Source of the DNA: Bacteroidales bacterium
Lineage (GTDB): Bacteria; Bacteroidota; Bacteroidia; Bacteroidales; UBA932
NCBI GenBank assembly: GCA_017527415.1
Contig: JAFXQA010000003.1
Coordinates: 40,407 to 104,406 of the forward strand
DNA: 64,000 nucleotides
Reading direction: 5' to 3'
Within the stretch, counting starts at the first letter, position 1, and each line of letters begins with the position of its first letter. The translations under genes were made by a program, and so were the position numbers. This document shows, in pieces, positions 61,399 to 64,000 of this stretch. Below the pieces are notes generated by a model that saw nothing but the letters and a program-made list of their open reading frames with translations, was not told the DNA's origin and searched no databases.

Positions 61399-62736
61399 AT
61401 GGCAAATAAAAGCAACTTGTCCTTCTGGCAAATGTGGAACCTGAGCTTCGGATTCTTCGGAGTGCAGATAGCTTATGCTCTGCAGAGCGCCAACATCAGC
61501 AGGATATTCGCAACGCTGGGAGCGGATCCTCACCAGCTGAGTTTCTTCTGGATCCTTCCTCCCCTTATGGGAATGCTGGTCCAGCCGCTCATCGGCAAAT
61601 GGTCGGACCGCACCTGGTGCCGTATGGGACGCCGCAAGCCCTACCTTCTGGTGGGTGCGATAGTGGCAGTGCTGGTGATGGTTCTCCTGCCCAATGCCGG
61701 CAGCCTGAACCTCTCCACCGCCTATGTTTTCCTCGGCCTCAACGCCGCGATGTGGTTCGGTCTTTTCAGCCTTATCTTCCTGGATACCAGCATCAACGTA
61801 GCGATGCAGCCTTTCAAGATGATGGTGGGCGATATGGTGAACGAGGAGCAGAAGGCAAAGGCCTACTCCATCCAGAGCTTCCTCTGCAACGCCGGAAGCC
61901 TGTTCGGATACCTCTTCCCCATCTTCTTCACCTGGATAGGGCTTGCCAACGAGGCTCCCGAGGGGCAGGTGCCGCCGAGCGTCATCACTTCCTTCTATGT
62001 AGGCGCCGCCATCCTCATCATCTGCGTGCTCTATACCTTCATGAAGGTGAAGGAGATGCCCCCGGCAGAATATGCGGAGTTCCACGGAATTACCGCCTCC
62101 GCCGACGACAGCAGCAAGAAAGAGGGGCTCCTGAGCCTCCTTGCAAAGGCCCCGCGCACCTTCTGGACCGTGGGTCTCGTGCAGTTCTTCTGCTGGGCGG
62201 CGTTCCTCTATATGTGGACCTATTCCAACGGCACCCTCGCATTCAACTGCTGGGGCGGAGTCACCGACACCGCTTCCGCAGATTATCAGGCCGCCGGCAA
62301 CTGGGTGGGCGTGGTATTCGCGGTGCAGGCCGTCGGATCCATCCTCTGGGCAACCATCCTCCCCAAGTTCAGGAACCTCAAGACCGCATACGTGGTGAGC
62401 CTGCTGATCGGGGCCGTGGGATTCGCATCCCTGCTCTTCATCCACGACAAATTCATCGCCTGCGGGGCATACTTCCTCATCGGAGCCGCCTGGGCTGCGA
62501 TGCTGGCACTGCCCTTCACCCTGCTGACCAACGCCCTCGAAGGCAATCCCTATATGGGCAGCTACCTGGGCCTGTTCAACTGCACCATCTGCCTACCGCA
62601 GATCGTGGCCGCCGCAACCGGAGGTCTGGTGCTGAAACTTGTTGGAGGCAGCCAAGCAACGATGCTGGGGCTTGCCGGCATCTTATTGGTGCTTGGCGCC
62701 CTGGCCGTAAGATTGATTGATACAAAACAAAAATAG
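61399..62736 (+). CDS. SLC45-like MFS sugar transporter (maltose type)
   Basis: 445 aa with twelve predicted transmembrane helices. FWQMWNLSFGFFGVQIAYAL, FWILPPLMGMLVQPLIGKWS and DRTWCRMGRRKPYLLVGAIV are characteristic of the GPH/SLC45-like MFS group, in which the D-R-T-x-R-x-G-R-R loop is conserved. Bacteroidetes members are commonly annotated as maltose transporters. Divergent from the LytTR-GH97 operon and 5 bp before a SusC gene. It should move maltose or glucose released by GH97 across the inner membrane. A weak -7 match (TATATTCG) lies at 61359-61366. Confidence 0.88.
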   Translation: MANKSNLSFWQMWNLSFGFFGVQIAYALQSANISRIFATLGADPHQLSFFWILPPLMGMLVQPLIGKWSDRTWCRMGRRKPYLLVGAIVAVLVMVLLPNAGSLNLSTAYVFLGLNAAMWFGLFSLIFLDTSINVAMQPFKMMVGDMVNEEQKAKAYSIQSFLCNAGSLFGYLFPIFFTWIGLANEAPEGQVPPSVITSFYVGAAILIICVLYTFMKVKEMPPAEYAEFHGITASADDSSKKEGLLSLLAKAPRTFWTVGLVQFFCWAAFLYMWTYSNGTLAFNCWGGVTDTASADYQAAGNWVGVVFAVQAVGSILWATILPKFRNLKTAYVVSLLIGAVGFASLLFIHDKFIACGAYFLIGAAWAAMLALPFTLLTNALEGNPYMGSYLGLFNCTICLPQIVAAATGGLVLKLVGGSQATMLGLAGILLVLGALAVRLIDTKQK

Positions 62737-62741
62737 TTGAT

Positions 62742-64000
62742 ATGAAAAAATTATTGACCATTGTGGCTCTGGCAGCATTCGGACTGCTATCCACAACAAT
62801 GTCCGCACAGAACGGCTACACCGTAAAAGGTGTGGTGGTGGACCCCCTCGGCCCTGTGTATGGCGCCACCGTTCTCGAGCGGGGCACCAGCAACGGTGTT
62901 TCGACCGGGTTGGACGGAGACTTTGTCTTTACCGTTTCCAGCGCGGACGCCATAGTCGAAGTGAGTTGCATCGGATATGCCACGCAGGCATTCAAGGCCA
63001 GCGAGGTGCCCGAAACGATCAACCTTACCGACGACACCACCTTCCTCAACGAGGTCGTGGTTATCGGCTACGGTTCCCAGAAGAAAAAGGAAGTTACCGG
63101 CAGCGTGGCTTCCATCAAGAGTGAAGATTTCAATGCCGGCGTGAAGACCAACCCCATGGGTCTCCTTCAGGGCAAGGTGGCCGGCCTGAACATCATCAAG
63201 ACAACCTCCGACCCTACCAGCACCGGCTACAACATCCAGATCCGCGGTTTCTCCACCCTCGACAAGGGCACGGGAACCAGCCCGCTGTTCATCGTGGACG
63301 GAGTGCCCGTGAGCAATATCGACAATATCTCTCCCGATGAGATTGCCTCGATGGATGTGCTGAAGGACGGTTCCGCCGCTGCAATCTACGGCACCCGAGG
63401 CACCAACGGCGTCATTATCATTACCACCAAGCGTGGGGATGCCTTCTCCGACGTGGCCAACACACGTGTGGAGTATTCAGGATACGCCTCCGCATCCGTG
63501 CGCAACGCGAGCACCGGCATGGCGACCCCCGAGCAGTTCCGCAACCTTGCCACCCTTTCCGATGGCATGGCGGCCGCCAATATCTACACCGGCCCCAACG
63601 GCGAGAGCTACAACACCGACTGGATGTCGGAGGTGTGCCGCCCCGCAGCGATTGCTCACAATCATAACATCGCCATCGTGGGTTCCTCCAGCAAGTTCAA
63701 CTACCGCGCAGCCATCAACTACAAAAACGCAGAAGGTATCGCAAAGACCACCAACCGCAACGAGCTGATGGCAAAGCTGGCCGCCGGCCAGAAGGCCCTC
63801 GACGGTTGGCTGGACCTCCAGTACGACCTCAGCTACATGCATTATCGCAACGACTACTTCTGCGGCGACTTCAAGAATGCGGCCCTGCTGAACCCTACCT
63901 ATCCCGTCTATGACGAAACCACCCCCAACGGCTATTTCTGGCGTTCCGAGGAAACCGGATTCGTGAACCCGGTAGAGAACATGAACCAGAAGGAATCCTA
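62742..64000 (+). CDS. SusC/RagA-type TonB-dependent transporter, 5' part (partial)
   Basis: The frame opens at ATG 62742-62744 and is still open at the window end, 419 codons. Signal peptide MKKLLTIVALAAFGLLS... ends MSAQ. A regulatory-like domain (VKGVVVDPLGPVYGATVLE) is followed by the SusC signature NEVVVIGYGSQKKKEVTGSV. The plug has NIQIRGFSTLDKGTGTSPLF, IASMDVLKDGSAAAIYGTRG and TNGVIIITTKRGD. The gene follows the sugar transporter by 5 bp; a susD would be expected beyond the window. With GH97 and the transporter it indicates a starch or maltodextrin uptake locus. Confidence 0.93.
   Translation, partial: MKKLLTIVALAAFGLLSTTMSAQNGYTVKGVVVDPLGPVYGATVLERGTSNGVSTGLDGDFVFTVSSADAIVEVSCIGYATQAFKASEVPETINLTDDTTFLNEVVVIGYGSQKKKEVTGSVASIKSEDFNAGVKTNPMGLLQGKVAGLNIIKTTSDPTSTGYNIQIRGFSTLDKGTGTSPLFIVDGVPVSNIDNISPDEIASMDVLKDGSAAAIYGTRGTNGVIIITTKRGDAFSDVANTRVEYSGYASASVRNASTGMATPEQFRNLATLSDGMAAANIYTGPNGESYNTDWMSEVCRPAAIAHNHNIAIVGSSSKFNYRAAINYKNAEGIAKTTNRNELMAKLAAGQKALDGWLDLQYDLSYMHYRNDYFCGDFKNAALLNPTYPVYDETTPNGYFWRSEETGFVNPVENMNQKES

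Noticed and set aside
61434-62720. 428-codon plus-strand ORF in another frame of the sugar-transporter gene
   Set aside because: Its product is Arg/Pro/His-rich with no membrane helices, whereas the overlapping frame encodes a clear 12-helix MFS protein.

Overview
The window looks like a chromosomal segment from a Bacteroidota species, most likely an uncultured gut- or rumen-type member of the Bacteroidales with moderately high G+C. The evidence is SusC/SusD pairs, a BspA-like LRR protein, fimbrillin-like lipoproteins, DUF4876 and C25/C69 peptidases, and promoters of the Bacteroidetes form (TTG, about 19-20 bp, TAnnTTTG) rather than -35/-10 boxes. Nearly every gene outside housekeeping encodes a secreted, lipoprotein or outer-membrane product. 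No plasmid, phage, IS or CRISPR signature was seen.

Layout. (1) 1-192: the end of an M48 peptidase gene. (2) 210-3985: a small YxxP peptide gene and a 1191-aa LRR surface lipoprotein. (3) 4001-15314: a minus-strand operon with its own promoter, in transcription order TonB-dependent receptor, DUF4876 lipoprotein, DUF6850-like beta-barrel, two gingipain-like (C25) proteins, a papain-like (C1) protease and a short HmuY-like lipoprotein. I read it as a candidate system for protein digestion coupled to haem or iron uptake. (4) 15332-22916: pheS, a C69 dipeptidase, tRNA-Ser(GCT) with a very long hairpin behind it, an inverted-repeat element, small envelope proteins, a DUF486 protein, an esterase, a PrsW-type protease and a 58-codon stub of an ABC exporter.

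(5) 22953-52271: a large polysaccharide utilisation locus. On the minus strand, in transcription order, it has a fimbrillin-like lipoprotein, two tiny YxxP peptides, a second fimbrillin-like lipoprotein, SusC, SusD, SusC, SusD, a DUF1735-type lipoprotein, an agarase-like glycoside hydrolase, two PKD-type lipoproteins, a second agarase-like hydrolase and a GH2. A divergent membrane-bound propeller/LuxR regulator starts beside the operon promoter. GH28, a fucose-isomerase-like protein and GH3 flank it. Four lipoproteins of the locus appear to share one C-terminal module on two kinds of N-terminal domain.

(6) 52291-53655: a toxin-antitoxin module of HepT/MntA type in which the MntA nucleotidyltransferase is fused behind an AbiEi-like winged-helix regulator. 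It has a perfect 15-bp palindrome in its promoter and a start codon so close to the -7 box that the mRNA may be leaderless. (7) 53642-64000: a Gate-domain membrane protein, then a minus-strand operon (membrane LytTR regulator, GH97 alpha-glucosidase, C69 dipeptidase, APH-like kinase, tyrosine phosphatase) divergent from an SLC45-like sugar transporter and the start of another SusC. This resembles an alternative starch/maltodextrin locus.

The best candidates for undescribed biology are the protease/haem operon, the fused AbiEi-MntA/HepT module, and the three tiny YxxP peptides placed just upstream of surface lipoprotein genes.
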